From Hyphobacterium indicum (GTDB lineage: Bacteria > Pseudomonadota > Alphaproteobacteria > Caulobacterales > Maricaulaceae), in the NCBI RefSeq assembly GCF_003129605.1, contig NZ_QBDX01000004.1:620001-684000 (forward strand): a stretch of DNA of 64,000 nt, written 5' to 3'. Made by a program: the position numbers and the translations under genes. Positions 16,310-25,812 of this stretch are shown here, piece by piece. The notes under the pieces were generated by a model that saw only the letters and a list, made by a program, of their open reading frames with translations, was not told the origin of the DNA and did no database searches. How positions within the stretch are numbered: the first letter of the stretch is position 1; every line of letters begins with the position of its first letter.

Positions 16310-19207
16310 CTAGCGGCGGATCGTGACCCGGCCGTAGAAGTAGCGGCCAGCCGTGTCATAGGTCTGCTGAAGCGTGTTCATGTCGTCATTATTGGAGACA
16401 TAAGGCGGCGTCTCGTTGGCGAGATTGCGCACACCAAAGGTCAGGCCAACACCGCTGTCGACAAAGTCGTAAGCAGCCTGGATGTCATGATACATCACAC
16501 GCTCTGCCGTGTTCGACACATTGTTCGGGTTCGATGAGAAGTCGGTGACTTCATCGATATAACGGCCAACATAGTTGAACTGCCAGTTATCCGAGACCAC
16601 GCCCAGACGCAGCAGGGCGGTGATTTCCGGGAAGGCGGCAGGATTAGTGGTGAACGGATCCTGAGCAAACGTTCCGGCATATTCAGACACCGCACCACCC
16701 GGAAGCACCTGATAGGCGAAGCTTTCCAGATAGGTCACATCCAGACCGGCCACGAACTGCGCCGTCGACTGGAAGATGTCGAAGGTCGGACCGGAATAAT
16801 CAATTCCGACATCGACACCCGACGTCTCATAGGTTGACAGGTTGGCATTCGTCAGCAGAACACCGGCCAGAACACCGACCGCGGAACGGCGGGCTCCACC
16901 CGGTCCCGGGAAGGGAGCGGCCAGCGGCGTGCCAGTCACACCGGTATAACCCGGGCCTGCGATCAGGGCACAGAGCGGATCCGAGAAGTTCGGCGAGTTG
17001 TAGCACGCATTGGCAATCGTGTTGACATCTGCCGAACCGACAGCCTGCGTGATCTCGAAGGAGAAATAATCCGCCGAGAAGGTGAAGTCCTCGAGGATCG
17101 GGGTCCCCGACGGCGTGAACACCACACCGAACGTATACCCTTCCGATTCTTCTGGTGTCAGGTTTGGATTACCACCAATAACACCCGATGCCTGCGTGGA
17201 GGTCAGGGTGAAATTGCCCGGCAGACCATCAGCCTGACAGTTGGCCACCAGCGCGGCGCTGGCCGAGGCATTGGTACCGTAATTCGTACACGGATCCGTG
17301 TACTGAACAGCGGACTGTGCCTGCGGTGCGAAGAGCTCGCCGATCGACGGCGCCCGGAAGCCGGTCGAGAACGACCCGCGCAGACGAACCTGGTCATTCG
17401 GCGCCCACTCGGCCTTGATGGCATAGGTGTTGGCATCAAAGGACGAGTTCACACCCGTGCCGGTCACGTCATAGTTGGACGAACGGGCCGAAAGCTCAAC
17501 CGCCAGAAGCTCGGCAAATTCAACGCCGGACAGGATGGGAAGGCGGACCTCACCATAAAATTCCTGCGACGTGGTTTCACCTTCTGTGGCATTGCCCGAG
17601 ACGAAATAGATCTGACCGATCTGTGCCGCACCATCGGGGATGAACTCACCGGAATCCCGGCGGCGCTCATAACCCACAGCCCAGCCGATTTCACCGCCCG
17701 GAAGCTGCAGGCCACCCAGATCACCCGACAGGTTGGCCTGGAAGGACAAACGGGTCTGACGGGACACCGGTGAGTGACGCACCAGCATGTAGTTGGCGAT
17801 GGTATCGGTCAGCGTATCGCGGCGGAACGGGTCCCAGATCAGATTGGCCGGGGTCTGACACGCACCGGCCGCGAGGGACGCCGGGTCATTACACAGCACC
17901 TGAGCCGCGCGGATCGGATTAGCCTGACCATCAATCACCCGAGCGTCGAGATAACGGCCATAGGACAGCGACGTATCCCAGAAAATGCCAGCCGGCAGCA
18001 TGCCTTCAAGACCGAAGATCGACCGCCAGGAGGTCGCATCCTGGGTGAAGAAACGGCCGCTTTCCAGCTCCGCCAGACGGCGGGCGACAAAGACGCTTTC
18101 ACCGGTCGGGTTGTTCGGGTGGAAGGCCGGAACCAGCGGGAACCAGAACGTGCCCACAGGGGCAAGCTGCTGCTGCGACGAGCGCTGGGCGAACATGAAT
18201 TCACCATAGGCCGTCGCCTGACCGAAGCGGTCAGAGTTCAGAACGTCATACTCGGCATCAAAGAAGCCGGAGAAGACTTCCTGCGGTGTCACCATGTAGG
18301 AGCGTGCCGCGAAGTTATAACCATCCGCCGGGGTGAAGGCGCGAAGAACGCCCGTCGCCGGATCGAGGATCGCACCGGCACTGCCGAATTGAGCAGTAAA
18401 GTTGGGCGAAGCCGCACCATTTCCGAAGATCTGTCCCGGATAGGACGTACCCGAACCGCCACAGATCAGCTGGCCACCAACTTCTGCCCACGGACAGGCC
18501 GAGAACGGACGCGCACCCTGAATAATGGTACCACGGTCGAAATATTCGAGGTTGGCGGTAAAGCGGCCACCATCGAAGGACCGGCCGAAGGTCAGGCCGT
18601 AACGATAGATCTGGCCATCGCCTTCCCCCGTCACATCATACTGGCCGAAAGCTTCAAAGCCTTCGACATCATCACGGGTGATGATGTTGACCACGCCGGC
18701 AATCGCGTCGGAACCATAAACCGTCGAGGCGCCGTCACGCAGGACTTCAACACGGCCGATCAGCGAGACCGGGATCAGGTTGAGGTCAGCCGTACCGCCG
18801 GTATTCGCCGGGGTTGTACGGCGGCCATTGACGAGGACCAGCGTCCGCTGCGGGCCGAGGCCGCGCAGCGAGATCGTCGCCTGACCACCCGAACCGTTAT
18901 TGACGCGCGAGTTGGTTTCCCCACCCGGCGCGAATGTGATCTGGTCGGCAAAGTCTTCCAGCGTCCGGACCGCCTGAACATTCAGGTCATCCTGGCTGAC
19001 GACTGTGATCGGGCTGACCGAGGTCAGCTCGCTGCGGCCGATCCGTGAACCGGTCACGATGATGCGGTCTTCCGACGCGCCATCCTGAGCGAAGGCAACG
19101 CCGCCCCCAAAAGTTGAAGCCATAGCCACTGCCGCACAGGACGACAGAGCCAGAGTCTTCAACGAGACGCGTGTGCGCCGTTCAAACACTTTCATCTGAG
19201 TCTCCAT
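16310..19207 (-). CDS. TonB-dependent outer-membrane receptor, duplicate copy 1
   Basis: 965 residues. The signal peptide (cleavage near Ala40-Gln41) is followed by the plug domain (RIIVTGSRIGRSEL at about 47-60, RGLGPQRTLVLVNGRR near 115-130, VEVLRDGASTVYGSDAIAGVVNIIT near 150-175) and a large beta-barrel ending in ...FYGRVTIRR. It imports an unknown ligand across the outer membrane using TonB energy. The start ATG has GGAGGGG 6 bases upstream. An orphan LytTR regulator is transcribed divergently, with a 21-bp-period direct repeat between them. It is about 95% identical to the receptor at 41198-44095. No substrate-binding protein, transporter or catabolic gene is tied to it, so the ligand cannot be guessed. 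Confidence 0.93.
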   Translation of the reverse strand: METQMKVFERRTRVSLKTLALSSCAAVAMASTFGGGVAFAQDGASEDRIIVTGSRIGRSELTSVSPITVVSQDDLNVQAVRTLEDFADQITFAPGGETNSRVNNGSGGQATISLRGLGPQRTLVLVNGRRTTPANTGGTADLNLIPVSLIGRVEVLRDGASTVYGSDAIAGVVNIITRDDVEGFEAFGQYDVTGEGDGQIYRYGLTFGRSFDGGRFTANLEYFDRGTIIQGARPFSACPWAEVGGQLICGGSGTSYPGQIFGNGAASPNFTAQFGSAGAILDPATGVLRAFTPADGYNFAARSYMVTPQEVFSGFFDAEYDVLNSDRFGQATAYGEFMFAQRSSQQQLAPVGTFWFPLVPAFHPNNPTGESVFVARRLAELESGRFFTQDATSWRSIFGLEGMLPAGIFWDTSLSYGRYLDARVIDGQANPIRAAQVLCNDPASLAAGACQTPANLIWDPFRRDTLTDTIANYMLVRHSPVSRQTRLSFQANLSGDLGGLQLPGGEIGWAVGYERRRDSGEFIPDGAAQIGQIYFVSGNATEGETTSQEFYGEVRLPILSGVEFAELLAVELSARSSNYDVTGTGVNSSFDANTYAIKAEWAPNDQVRLRGSFSTGFRAPSIGELFAPQAQSAVQYTDPCTNYGTNASASAALVANCQADGLPGNFTLTSTQASGVIGGNPNLTPEESEGYTFGVVFTPSGTPILEDFTFSADYFSFEITQAVGSADVNTIANACYNSPNFSDPLCALIAGPGYTGVTGTPLAAPFPGPGGARRSAVGVLAGVLLTNANLSTYETSGVDVGIDYSGPTFDIFQSTAQFVAGLDVTYLESFAYQVLPGGAVSEYAGTFAQDPFTTNPAAFPEITALLRLGVVSDNWQFNYVGRYIDEVTDFSSNPNNVSNTAERVMYHDIQAAYDFVDSGVGLTFGVRNLANETPPYVSNNDDMNTLQQTYDTAGRYFYGRVTIRR

Positions 19208-19290
19208 ATTTTTCCCCTCCGAACGTCATGACGACGCAGGAACTGATCCCCCTAAACGAGTGGGAACAGGATCAAAAGACCCGAGCGATG

Positions 19291-19318
19291 AACCGTAGAA
19301 AAAGCACGACGAAGCGTA
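19291..19318. promoter_or_regulatory. 21-bp-period direct repeat, candidate LytTR site (copy 1)
   Basis: AACCGTA (19291-19297) and AAGCGTA (19312-19318) recur exactly 21 bases apart in the AT-rich intergenic region between the receptor and its divergent LytTR gene, 84 bases upstream of the receptor start. LytTR proteins are known to bind pairs of roughly 9-bp direct repeats on one DNA face about two helical turns apart. A different 21-bp-period repeat occupies the same place in the second module. Confidence 0.4.
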
Positions 19319-19441
19319 ATAAATGAACGCTATCTTACTGATATTTCATATTAAAAAGAGTCCACATATCACGTTTCTGTTACCGGAATTCAGCCGATCG
19401 TGATTTCCTTTGAAGCCCGGAATTCTCAACCATTGGAAGTT

Positions 19442-20251
19442 ATGGGAGGACGCCAGTTTAATACGATGAGTATGTGTGGAGACCGTCCCGTTCTGGTGAT
19501 GTGTGCGCCTGATGCGCTCGGCGTCCGTCTGCAATCTTTCATTGCTGACAGGTGCAAGCTCTTGCGTATTTCAAACGTCAGTACACCCCGTGAACTTGAT
19601 GAGCTGATCCGGGACGGCGGTGCGGCCGGAGCATTACTGGCTGCGCATCAGGTCGGACGGACGGAAAGGCAACTCGCCGCCCGGCTGGAGGAAGCCGACA
19701 TCCCCTACCTGCTCGCAGTGAACTCGGAACACCAGGCACATCTGATGTTTGAATTGACCGCGCGCGACTATGTGCTGATGAAAATGCCCGATGATCATAT
19801 CAGAAATGCACTCATCCGGTTTCTGAAAAGCCTTGTTCCGGACCAAAGCCCGGTCGCAGCAAATGGCACCGCATCGTTCATGACAGAGTCGAACGCGATC
19901 TGGGTCAGAACCGGCCATGCCGAGCGGAAAGTCCTGCATTCCGCCATAAGATCGATTTCGGCGGACAAGGATTATGCCATTATCGAGCTCGACGACACAT
20001 CCCTGCTCGTCCGGGCGACCATGTCGTCACTGGAAGCAGAACTGCCGGATAACGATTTCGTCCGCATTCACAGATCGCATATCGTTTCGGCAGACGACAT
20101 TCGTGAAGTGCGGACGCTGGGTCCGAACCGTCACCAGATCAGGCTGAAGAACGGGCGGGCCTTTCCGGTCGGCCGGACCTACTGGCCCCGTATTCGTGCC
20201 ATGCTGCGCCGCCAGAACCGGCCCTCCGGCGTACAGCTCCCGGCGGGCTAA
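19442..20251 (+). CDS. Orphan LytTR regulator with degenerate receiver-like domain, module 1
   Basis: About 269 residues from the ATG at 19442; GTG at 19400 and ATGs at 19466 and 19472 are alternatives, the last aligning best with the paralogue start. The N-terminal 120 residues show the alternating beta/alpha pattern of a receiver (PVLVMCA, ALLAAH, IPYLLAVN, YVLMKMP), but the acidic pocket and phospho-acceptor Asp are not evident. The C-terminal 100 residues are a LytTR DNA-binding domain (SISADKDYAIIELDD, FVRIHRSHIV, FPVGRTYWPRI). No histidine kinase is adjacent. Divergent orientation from the receptor implies that it regulates the receptor and possibly itself. Its LytTR domain is clearly related to the protein at 44356-45117, while the N-terminal halves share little. 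Confidence 0.85.
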   Translation: MGGRQFNTMSMCGDRPVLVMCAPDALGVRLQSFIADRCKLLRISNVSTPRELDELIRDGGAAGALLAAHQVGRTERQLAARLEEADIPYLLAVNSEHQAHLMFELTARDYVLMKMPDDHIRNALIRFLKSLVPDQSPVAANGTASFMTESNAIWVRTGHAERKVLHSAIRSISADKDYAIIELDDTSLLVRATMSSLEAELPDNDFVRIHRSHIVSADDIREVRTLGPNRHQIRLKNGRAFPVGRTYWPRIRAMLRRQNRPSGVQLPAG

Positions 20252-20419
20252 CAGCACCGCCCATTCCTGTCTCGAAATAAAATCAGGGAAAGCGGGCGGG
20301 CCCGGAGACTCGCCCGGTCAGACGCGAAATGGGAGACTCTTGGGGAGACATCGCGCAAGGCCTTTTTGCCCGCTGGCTGTGTCGCTTTCATCGCAGCGCG
20401 ATGACGCTTTCGCGACGGA

Positions 20420-21250
20420 TCAGCCCAGCGCTCTTGCATGATGGGCGATGTGATCGTCCATGAAGGTGGAGATGAAATAATAGGAATGATCATACCCGGC
20501 CTGCCGCCGGAGGGTCAGTTTCTGACCGGCTTCTGCACAGGCCGCCTCGAATAATTCCGGCTTCAGCTGTTCTTCCAGGAAATTGTCCGCCAGTCCCTGA
20601 TCGATCAGGATGTGGGCGCCTGACACCTGTTTCCGCACCAGCTCGCAGGCATCATATTGCGCCCAGCCGGAGCGGTCCTCGCCCAGATAGGCGGCGAAGG
20701 CCTTTATCCCCCACGGCACCTGCGCCGGTGCCACGATCGGCGCAAAGGCGGAACAGCTCCGGTAGGTCTTGGGGTGTTTCAGATGCAAGGTCAGCGCGCC
20801 ATGCCCGCCCATGGAGTGCCCGAAAATGCCCTGACGGCTCATGTCCGCCGGGAAGTTCGCAGCGATGATAGCCGGCAGTTCTTCAGTGATATAGCGATCC
20901 ATGGCGAAATGCCTGGACCACGGTTCCTGCGTGGCGGTCAGGTAGAAGCCCGCCCCCTGCCCGAGATCGTAAGACTCATCGTCGGGAACCCCCTCGCCGC
21001 GCGGGCTCGTATCCGGCGCAACGACGATCACCCCATGGCGCGCCGCCGCAGCCTGGAGATTGCCCTTCTCCATCACATTCGACCAGTTGCAGGTGAGGCC
21101 CGACAGATACCATAGCACCGGCACCGGGCCGTTCTCCGCCTGAGGCGGTACATAGACGGCAAACCGCATCGCCGACCCGGTCACCGCCGAGTCGTGATCA
21201 TGGACGGACAGCGTGCCGCCAAAGGAGCGGAAGGTGGAAACGGCCTCCAT
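20420..21250 (-). CDS. fghA: S-formylglutathione hydrolase
   Basis: 276-residue esterase-D type alpha/beta hydrolase that releases formate and glutathione from S-formylglutathione, the last step of glutathione-dependent formaldehyde detoxification. The nucleophile Ser lies in GHSMGGHGAL, and the NWSNVMEKG and YDHSYYFISTFMDDHIAHHA segments are hallmarks of the family, the latter carrying the catalytic His. The ATG at 21250 overlaps the stop of frmA (TGATG), so a longer frame extending into frmA is rejected. 168 bases separate its end from the convergent LytTR gene; they hold a GC-rich inverted repeat near 20292-20315 but no gene. Confidence 0.95.
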   Translation of the reverse strand: MEAVSTFRSFGGTLSVHDHDSAVTGSAMRFAVYVPPQAENGPVPVLWYLSGLTCNWSNVMEKGNLQAAAARHGVIVVAPDTSPRGEGVPDDESYDLGQGAGFYLTATQEPWSRHFAMDRYITEELPAIIAANFPADMSRQGIFGHSMGGHGALTLHLKHPKTYRSCSAFAPIVAPAQVPWGIKAFAAYLGEDRSGWAQYDACELVRKQVSGAHILIDQGLADNFLEEQLKPELFEAACAEAGQKLTLRRQAGYDHSYYFISTFMDDHIAHHARALG

Positions 21251-22368
21251 CAATAAACCACCACGCTTCGAATACTCTCGCCCGCATGCATCAGGTCGAA
21301 GCCGGTGTTGATGTCTTCGAGGTCCAGCCTGTGCGTGATCAGCGAGTCGATATCGATCCGCCCATCCATATACATGTCGACGATTTTCGGCACGTCCGTA
21401 CGCCCTCTCGCCCCGCCAAAGGCCGAGCCTCGCCAGACCCGGCCGGTGACCAGCTGGAAGGGCCGCGTGGATATCTCGGCCCCCGCCGGGGCCACACCGA
21501 TAATCACGCTCTCGCCCCAGCCCTTGTGACAGCATTCCAGCGCCGCGCGCATGACATCGACATTGCCGATGCATTCAAACGAATAGTCCGCCCCGCCGCC
21601 AGTCAGCTCGACCAGATGACCGACCAGCCCGTCATGTCCACCGGGAATCTCCTTGGGATTGACGAAGTCCGTCATGCCGAACTGGCGTGCCATCGCCTCG
21701 CGCTTGGGATTCAAATCAACGCCGACGATCTGGCGCGCTCCGATCAGTCTCAGCCCCTGGATGACATTGAGCCCGATCCCGCCGAGCCCGAAGACAACGG
21801 CGGTGGAATTGGGCTCCACCTTGGCGGTGAACATCACCGCACCAATGCCCGTCGTCACCCCGCAGCCGATATAGCAGATCTTGTCGAAGGGCGCGTCCTT
21901 GCGGACCTTGGCGAGCGAGACTTCCGGCAGGACCGTATGGTTCGAGAAGGTCGAACAACCCATATAGTGCAGAAGTTTCTGCCCCCTGTAGGAAAACCGG
22001 CTGGTCCCGTCCGGCATCACGCCCTGGCCTTGTGTCGCACGGACTTTCTGGCAGAGATTGGTCTTCGGATTGAGGCAGTATTCGCACTCCCGGCACTCGG
22101 CCGTATAGAGCGGAATGACATGATCGCCCGGTTCCAGACCGGTCACGCCGGGCCCAACCTCCAGCACGACGCCTGCACCCTCATGGCCGAGAATGGCCGG
22201 AAAAGCCCCCTCCGGATCCGCACCCGACAGGGTGAATTCGTCCGTGTGGCAAATCCCGGTCGCCTTGATCTCGACAAGGACCTCTCCGGCCTTCGGGCCC
22301 TCAAGATCGACCTCGCAAATTTCCAGCGGTTTACCGGCCTCGAAGGCAACAGCAGCGCGTGTTTTCAT
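21250..22368 (-). CDS. frmA: S-(hydroxymethyl)glutathione dehydrogenase (class III alcohol dehydrogenase)
   Basis: 372-residue zinc-dependent NAD enzyme oxidising S-hydroxymethylglutathione to S-formylglutathione. Catalytic zinc ligands lie in [10 protein letters not shown] and GHEGAGVV, structural zinc cysteines in [15 protein letters not shown] (about 97-111), and the Rossmann motif in [12 protein letters not shown] near 195. The product feeds fghA, which overlaps its 3' end. It begins 10 bases after the amidohydrolase gene upstream, so all three may share a transcript. FrmA-type enzymes also reduce S-nitrosoglutathione, relevant in a nitrate-respiring cell. Confidence 0.95.
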   Translation of the reverse strand: MKTRAAVAFEAGKPLEICEVDLEGPKAGEVLVEIKATGICHTDEFTLSGADPEGAFPAILGHEGAGVVLEVGPGVTGLEPGDHVIPLYTAECRECEYCLNPKTNLCQKVRATQGQGVMPDGTSRFSYRGQKLLHYMGCSTFSNHTVLPEVSLAKVRKDAPFDKICYIGCGVTTGIGAVMFTAKVEPNSTAVVFGLGGIGLNVIQGLRLIGARQIVGVDLNPKREAMARQFGMTDFVNPKEIPGGHDGLVGHLVELTGGGADYSFECIGNVDVMRAALECCHKGWGESVIIGVAPAGAEISTRPFQLVTGRVWRGSAFGGARGRTDVPKIVDMYMDGRIDIDSLITHRLDLEDINTGFDLMHAGESIRSVVVY

Positions 22369-22378
22369 CAGTCTCTCT

Positions 22379-24484
22379 CTACTCGGCCGGTTCGGTCACA
22401 TTCGGCACCTCGGTGAAGGGCAGGATGCCGAATTCCGGATAGATTTCGGTCGGGAAATAGACCCGCCCATCCGCCATCACCATCGAAATCGTCTTGATCT
22501 CGCGCAGATCCTGTGTCGGATCGCCCGGCACCAGAAGGAAGTCGGCGAGATAGCCCTCCTCGATCAGGCCCACCTCATCCCCCACGCCCAGATATTCCGC
22601 CATGCCATGGCTGGCCCAGGCGAGGATTTCCGGCGGCGTCATGCCGATCCGCTGATACAGCTCCAGCTCGCGGTGATAGGTAAAGGAGCCCCCCAGATCC
22701 GTGCCCGGCACGATGAAAATGCCGCGATCACGCATGCGCCGCAGCGTCTCGGTGATCTGGTCGAACGCGCCGCGATAATTGACATCATCCTCTTCCGTCT
22801 CGATCGCCGCCCAGGCCGAACGGGCCTGCCGCTGTGCGTCGACCGGCAGATGGTCGATATAATCGACCGTTCCCGGCGATATCTCGCCATTGCGTGAAAG
22901 CAATAGCGCCTCGTGAATGGCAAAGGTCGGGTCGATCGCCACACCATTTTCCACCATCGCATCCAGCGTCGCCTGAACCGGCGCACTGTCGAGATCCAGC
23001 GCCGGCAGACGCCGCAGAGCCGTCAGACGGAGCAGTTGCCGAGTGTCCTCACCCTCTTCCAGAACCCAGCCCAGCATGACCTGGTTGATGTGTGTCATCT
23101 CATCATAACCGGCTGCAATCATGGCGTCGGCATTGGTAAAGGCGGGCACGTGCCCGGCCACACGCAGGCCGCGCTCATGCGCCCGCGCAATCATGGCCGG
23201 CACCCATTCCGGGGTCATTGAATTGTAGATCTTGATCTGGTGGAAAATTCCCGCATCAGCATAGGTATCGACCGCCGCGACCGCCTCTTCCTCACTGGAA
23301 ACGATGATGCCGTTATTCGAGCTGAAATCGCTCTGCCCCTCAATGAAACCGGAGCGGTGAATGCGCGGGCCCGCCAGCTCGCCGGATTCAATCCGCTCGA
23401 CCAGCGCATCCAGCACTTCGTTGTCATTGCCCATATCGCGCAGGGAGGTCACGCCGGCCGCGATATTCAGGAAAGCGGCGGTTTCGCCCATATGGCCGTG
23501 CATTTCGAAAAAGCCGGGCAGCAATGTCCCACCCGCCCCGTCAATCTCGACGGCATCGGCCGGCGCCGCCATGTCGGCGGCTCCGATTGCGGCAATCCGG
23601 TTGCCCTCGACCAGTACCGACGCCGCGTCGCCTCTGGTTTCCGTTTCGGCGTCGAAAACATGGACATTCCGGATCAGCACCGGCGCATCATAATCACGGA
23701 TCACCCGCGACTGGATCTCCTCGAACCGGCGCGCGCCATAATCGGCGGACAGATTGCGCAGCCGCTCGTCCTCGCCTTCAAATCCTTCCGAGAGAATGGC
23801 AAAGCGCGGCGTCATCAGCCCCATGAAGGCCTCGCCGGCCATCAGGAAATAGGTCGGGTTCAGGCTCGTGCCGGACATCGCATAGCTTGTCGCCTCGACC
23901 GTCGCTTCACCATTCGAGAGCGTCAGCGTCTCGATCGGGGTCATCCGCAATTCACCGCCCGGAATGGCCGGCAAGACGCCATCCTCGTCCGCAATCAGGG
24001 CACGCGCGGCAATTGCCAGCCAGTAGGGGCTGCCATCTTGCGGAACGTAGAAGCCCGGCGATTCCATCACCGCCTCGCCCGAACCGGTTGCATCCGTCCA
24101 GCTCGCCTGGCTGTCAGTATAGCCATAGGTCTCGTTGACGGCATTGCCAAAGGTCGTATTGCCCGCAACCGTCCAGCTGACCGGCAACCCGTTTTCATCG
24201 AGCAGCACACGCTCACTGATGGTCGGGCCCCGGCCATTATTCCGGAATTCGTATTCGACCGAATACCCATCCTCGATCTCGCTGATCTCCAGCGCGCCAA
24301 TCACGGTGCCACCGACCATGATGGTAAAGACATCGGCTTCGGCAATCTGTGCCGTCTCCGCCCCTGACCCAGCCGTTTGCGAATCTGTCGCCGGCGTCGT
24401 CGCTGACGGGTCCTCTGCTGCCGGTGAACAGGCCGCAAGCATAAGGCCCGCGCCGGCCAGAAGGCTCAATCTGATCGAATTCAT
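22379..24484 (-). CDS. Lipoprotein amidohydrolase family enzyme
   Basis: 701 residues. An N-terminal lipoprotein signal with lipobox LMLAAC (Cys19) places it on the periplasmic face of a membrane. Residues about 45-260 form an extra beta-rich domain; the amidohydrolase barrel follows, with metal ligands HGH in [11 protein letters not shown] near 325, later His in AGHVPAF and EMTHINQ, and Asp in GTDLGG near 595. Related imidazolonepropionase-like or prolidase-like amidohydrolases cleave cyclic amides or dipeptides, but the substrate here is not recognisable. It lies directly upstream of frmA (10 bases). Confidence 0.85.
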   Translation of the reverse strand: MNSIRLSLLAGAGLMLAACSPAAEDPSATTPATDSQTAGSGAETAQIAEADVFTIMVGGTVIGALEISEIEDGYSVEYEFRNNGRGPTISERVLLDENGLPVSWTVAGNTTFGNAVNETYGYTDSQASWTDATGSGEAVMESPGFYVPQDGSPYWLAIAARALIADEDGVLPAIPGGELRMTPIETLTLSNGEATVEATSYAMSGTSLNPTYFLMAGEAFMGLMTPRFAILSEGFEGEDERLRNLSADYGARRFEEIQSRVIRDYDAPVLIRNVHVFDAETETRGDAASVLVEGNRIAAIGAADMAAPADAVEIDGAGGTLLPGFFEMHGHMGETAAFLNIAAGVTSLRDMGNDNEVLDALVERIESGELAGPRIHRSGFIEGQSDFSSNNGIIVSSEEEAVAAVDTYADAGIFHQIKIYNSMTPEWVPAMIARAHERGLRVAGHVPAFTNADAMIAAGYDEMTHINQVMLGWVLEEGEDTRQLLRLTALRRLPALDLDSAPVQATLDAMVENGVAIDPTFAIHEALLLSRNGEISPGTVDYIDHLPVDAQRQARSAWAAIETEEDDVNYRGAFDQITETLRRMRDRGIFIVPGTDLGGSFTYHRELELYQRIGMTPPEILAWASHGMAEYLGVGDEVGLIEEGYLADFLLVPGDPTQDLREIKTISMVMADGRVYFPTEIYPEFGILPFTEVPNVTEPAE

Positions 24485-24560
24485 GTCATTCTCCCCCGAA
24501 TTGTTGCGGGGAGACTAGCAGGCCGATTTGGCCCTGTCGCCTCAGCCGGGCGCGCAAAAG

Positions 24561-25109
24561 TCAGGCCGGAAAATCAAAGCCGGTTCTGCCCTCGCGCGTC
24601 AGCGTGAAAACATAGGGCCGCGACATGCGCTTCATATCCATGAAGCCCAGCACATTGTCGTCATCCAGCTTGCGGAAAACATCGTGAATCGGCAGCTGAT
24701 CATAACACATGGTCGCCGACACCTTGCCGCGATACTCGGTCATCCGCAGACGCGCCCGGCTTTTTGTGGTCTGCATATACGCCTTCATGCCCTGGCGCAG
24801 GACCGGCAACATCCAGTCCGGATAGCGAGGCGTCTTCATGCGCGGTCCCATCGGCATTTTGCCAGGATCCGCAAAGTATTTGCGGCCCTGACCATCAAGA
24901 TGAACCAGCGGATGGACGTTCTCTTCATCCAGAAACGTCTTGCCATACCAGCGCGCGAGGGCCAGCGAACCATCCATATTGTGACCGGTCGACACTTCGC
25001 GTCCCCACCACTCGCCCAGCATGAAGTCGGTCGGGACAGCTTCCAGCGTGTCATAAAGGGCTTCAGCCGCTTCAAAGCTCATCAAAACAGGATTGGCGGG
25101 TCCGGTCAT
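24561..25109 (-). CDS. GXWXG/DUF4334 domain protein
   Basis: 182-residue soluble protein with the N-terminal GXWXG motif (GEWWGREVSTGH near 32-43) and a C-terminal DUF4334 region (YRGKVSATMCYDQLPIHDVFR). Function is unknown; members look lipocalin-like in size and may bind a hydrophobic ligand. ATG at 25109 or 25082 are both possible and neither has a strong ribosome site. It follows msrQ by 44 bases and precedes the amidohydrolase by 76. Confidence 0.8.
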   Translation of the reverse strand: MTGPANPVLMSFEAAEALYDTLEAVPTDFMLGEWWGREVSTGHNMDGSLALARWYGKTFLDEENVHPLVHLDGQGRKYFADPGKMPMGPRMKTPRYPDWMLPVLRQGMKAYMQTTKSRARLRMTEYRGKVSATMCYDQLPIHDVFRKLDDDNVLGFMDMKRMSRPYVFTLTREGRTGFDFPA

Positions 25110-25153
25110 GACAGTAATAGGCCACGAATTACAGGGCCTGCCTAGCCGTTTAC

Positions 25154-25807
25154 TTATATCCTGGGTTTTCGCGGCACCAGCTTATGTCCCCAATGCCGCC
25201 ATATCCGCCAGCCCAGAAGCAGGGCGAGGATACCGGCATGGATCAAAGGTCCCGGCTGGAGGCCCTTCTCGGCAAAGAAATGGTGCGTCACCGCCAGAAT
25301 GGCCAGCGGATAGACCAGCATGTGAAGGCGTTTCCAGCGCTGCGCGCCGAGCCGCCGGATCATGGAATTGAACGATGTCACCGCCAGCGGCACCAGCAGG
25401 ATCAGCGCCGCCATGCCGAAAGTTATATAGGTGCGCTCAACGATATCTTCCCACAGTGCCGGCAGCGAGAAAAACAGGTCCGCCCCGAAATAGGCGAACA
25501 GATGCATCAGGGCATACCAGAAGGCCGCCAGCCCGATCCGCCGCCGCACCTGCAGGATCGGAGCCCAGCGCGTGATATCCCGGAACGGCGTCACCGCCAG
25601 CGAGATCAGAAGGATGCGCAAGGCGGTCTGTCCGAGAAAATGATGGGTCGCGGCCACTGGCTCGAAGCCGAGATCATGCTCCATCCCGGCGAACAGCAAG
25701 GCCCACTGGCTGGCAATCCAGGCGAACGGCAAGACCAGCAGAAACAGCGTCACCGGCTTCAGCCAGTGCCGGGCGAAGCTGCGCAGAAAAGCGGATCTTT
25801 GCGTCAT
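25154..25807 (-). CDS. msrQ: MsrQ, haem-binding membrane subunit of methionine sulfoxide reductase
   Basis: 217-residue inner-membrane b-type cytochrome with six predicted helices that passes electrons from the quinone pool to periplasmic MsrP. Seen: the N-terminal helix after RHWLKPVTLFLLVLPF, His-containing helices (FWYALMHLFAYFG, RLHMLVYPLAILAVTHHF) supplying haem ligands, and the RRLGAQRWKRLH loop typical of the family. It starts 5 bases after msrP, the standard operon order. Confidence 0.93.
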   Translation of the reverse strand: MTQRSAFLRSFARHWLKPVTLFLLVLPFAWIASQWALLFAGMEHDLGFEPVAATHHFLGQTALRILLISLAVTPFRDITRWAPILQVRRRIGLAAFWYALMHLFAYFGADLFFSLPALWEDIVERTYITFGMAALILLVPLAVTSFNSMIRRLGAQRWKRLHMLVYPLAILAVTHHFFAEKGLQPGPLIHAGILALLLGWRIWRHWGHKLVPRKPRI

Positions 25808-25812
25808 TGGCT

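Larger units (their letters stand above)
16169..19207 (-). repeat. Long direct repeat, copy 1 (receptor gene through terminator)
   Basis: This segment recurs at 41057-44095 in the same orientation, about 25 kb away. The encoded proteins have the same length (965) and differ at about 44 positions by my count, 11 of them in the first 41 residues. Similarity continues through the 3' untranslated region and terminator and fades about 20 bases upstream of the start codon. No terminal inverted repeats or transposase flank it. Confidence 0.93.

Noticed and set aside
17774-19048. 424-codon open frame antisense to receptor copy 1, with an equal-length partner at 42662-43936 antisense to copy 2
   Set aside because: Its conservation follows from the duplication and the receptor's codon usage; there is no ribosome site, domain or independent constraint.
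20420-21574. 108-residue N-terminal extension of S-formylglutathione hydrolase
   Set aside because: The extension is antisense-free but lies inside frmA in another frame; homologous sequence starts at the ATG overlapping the frmA stop.
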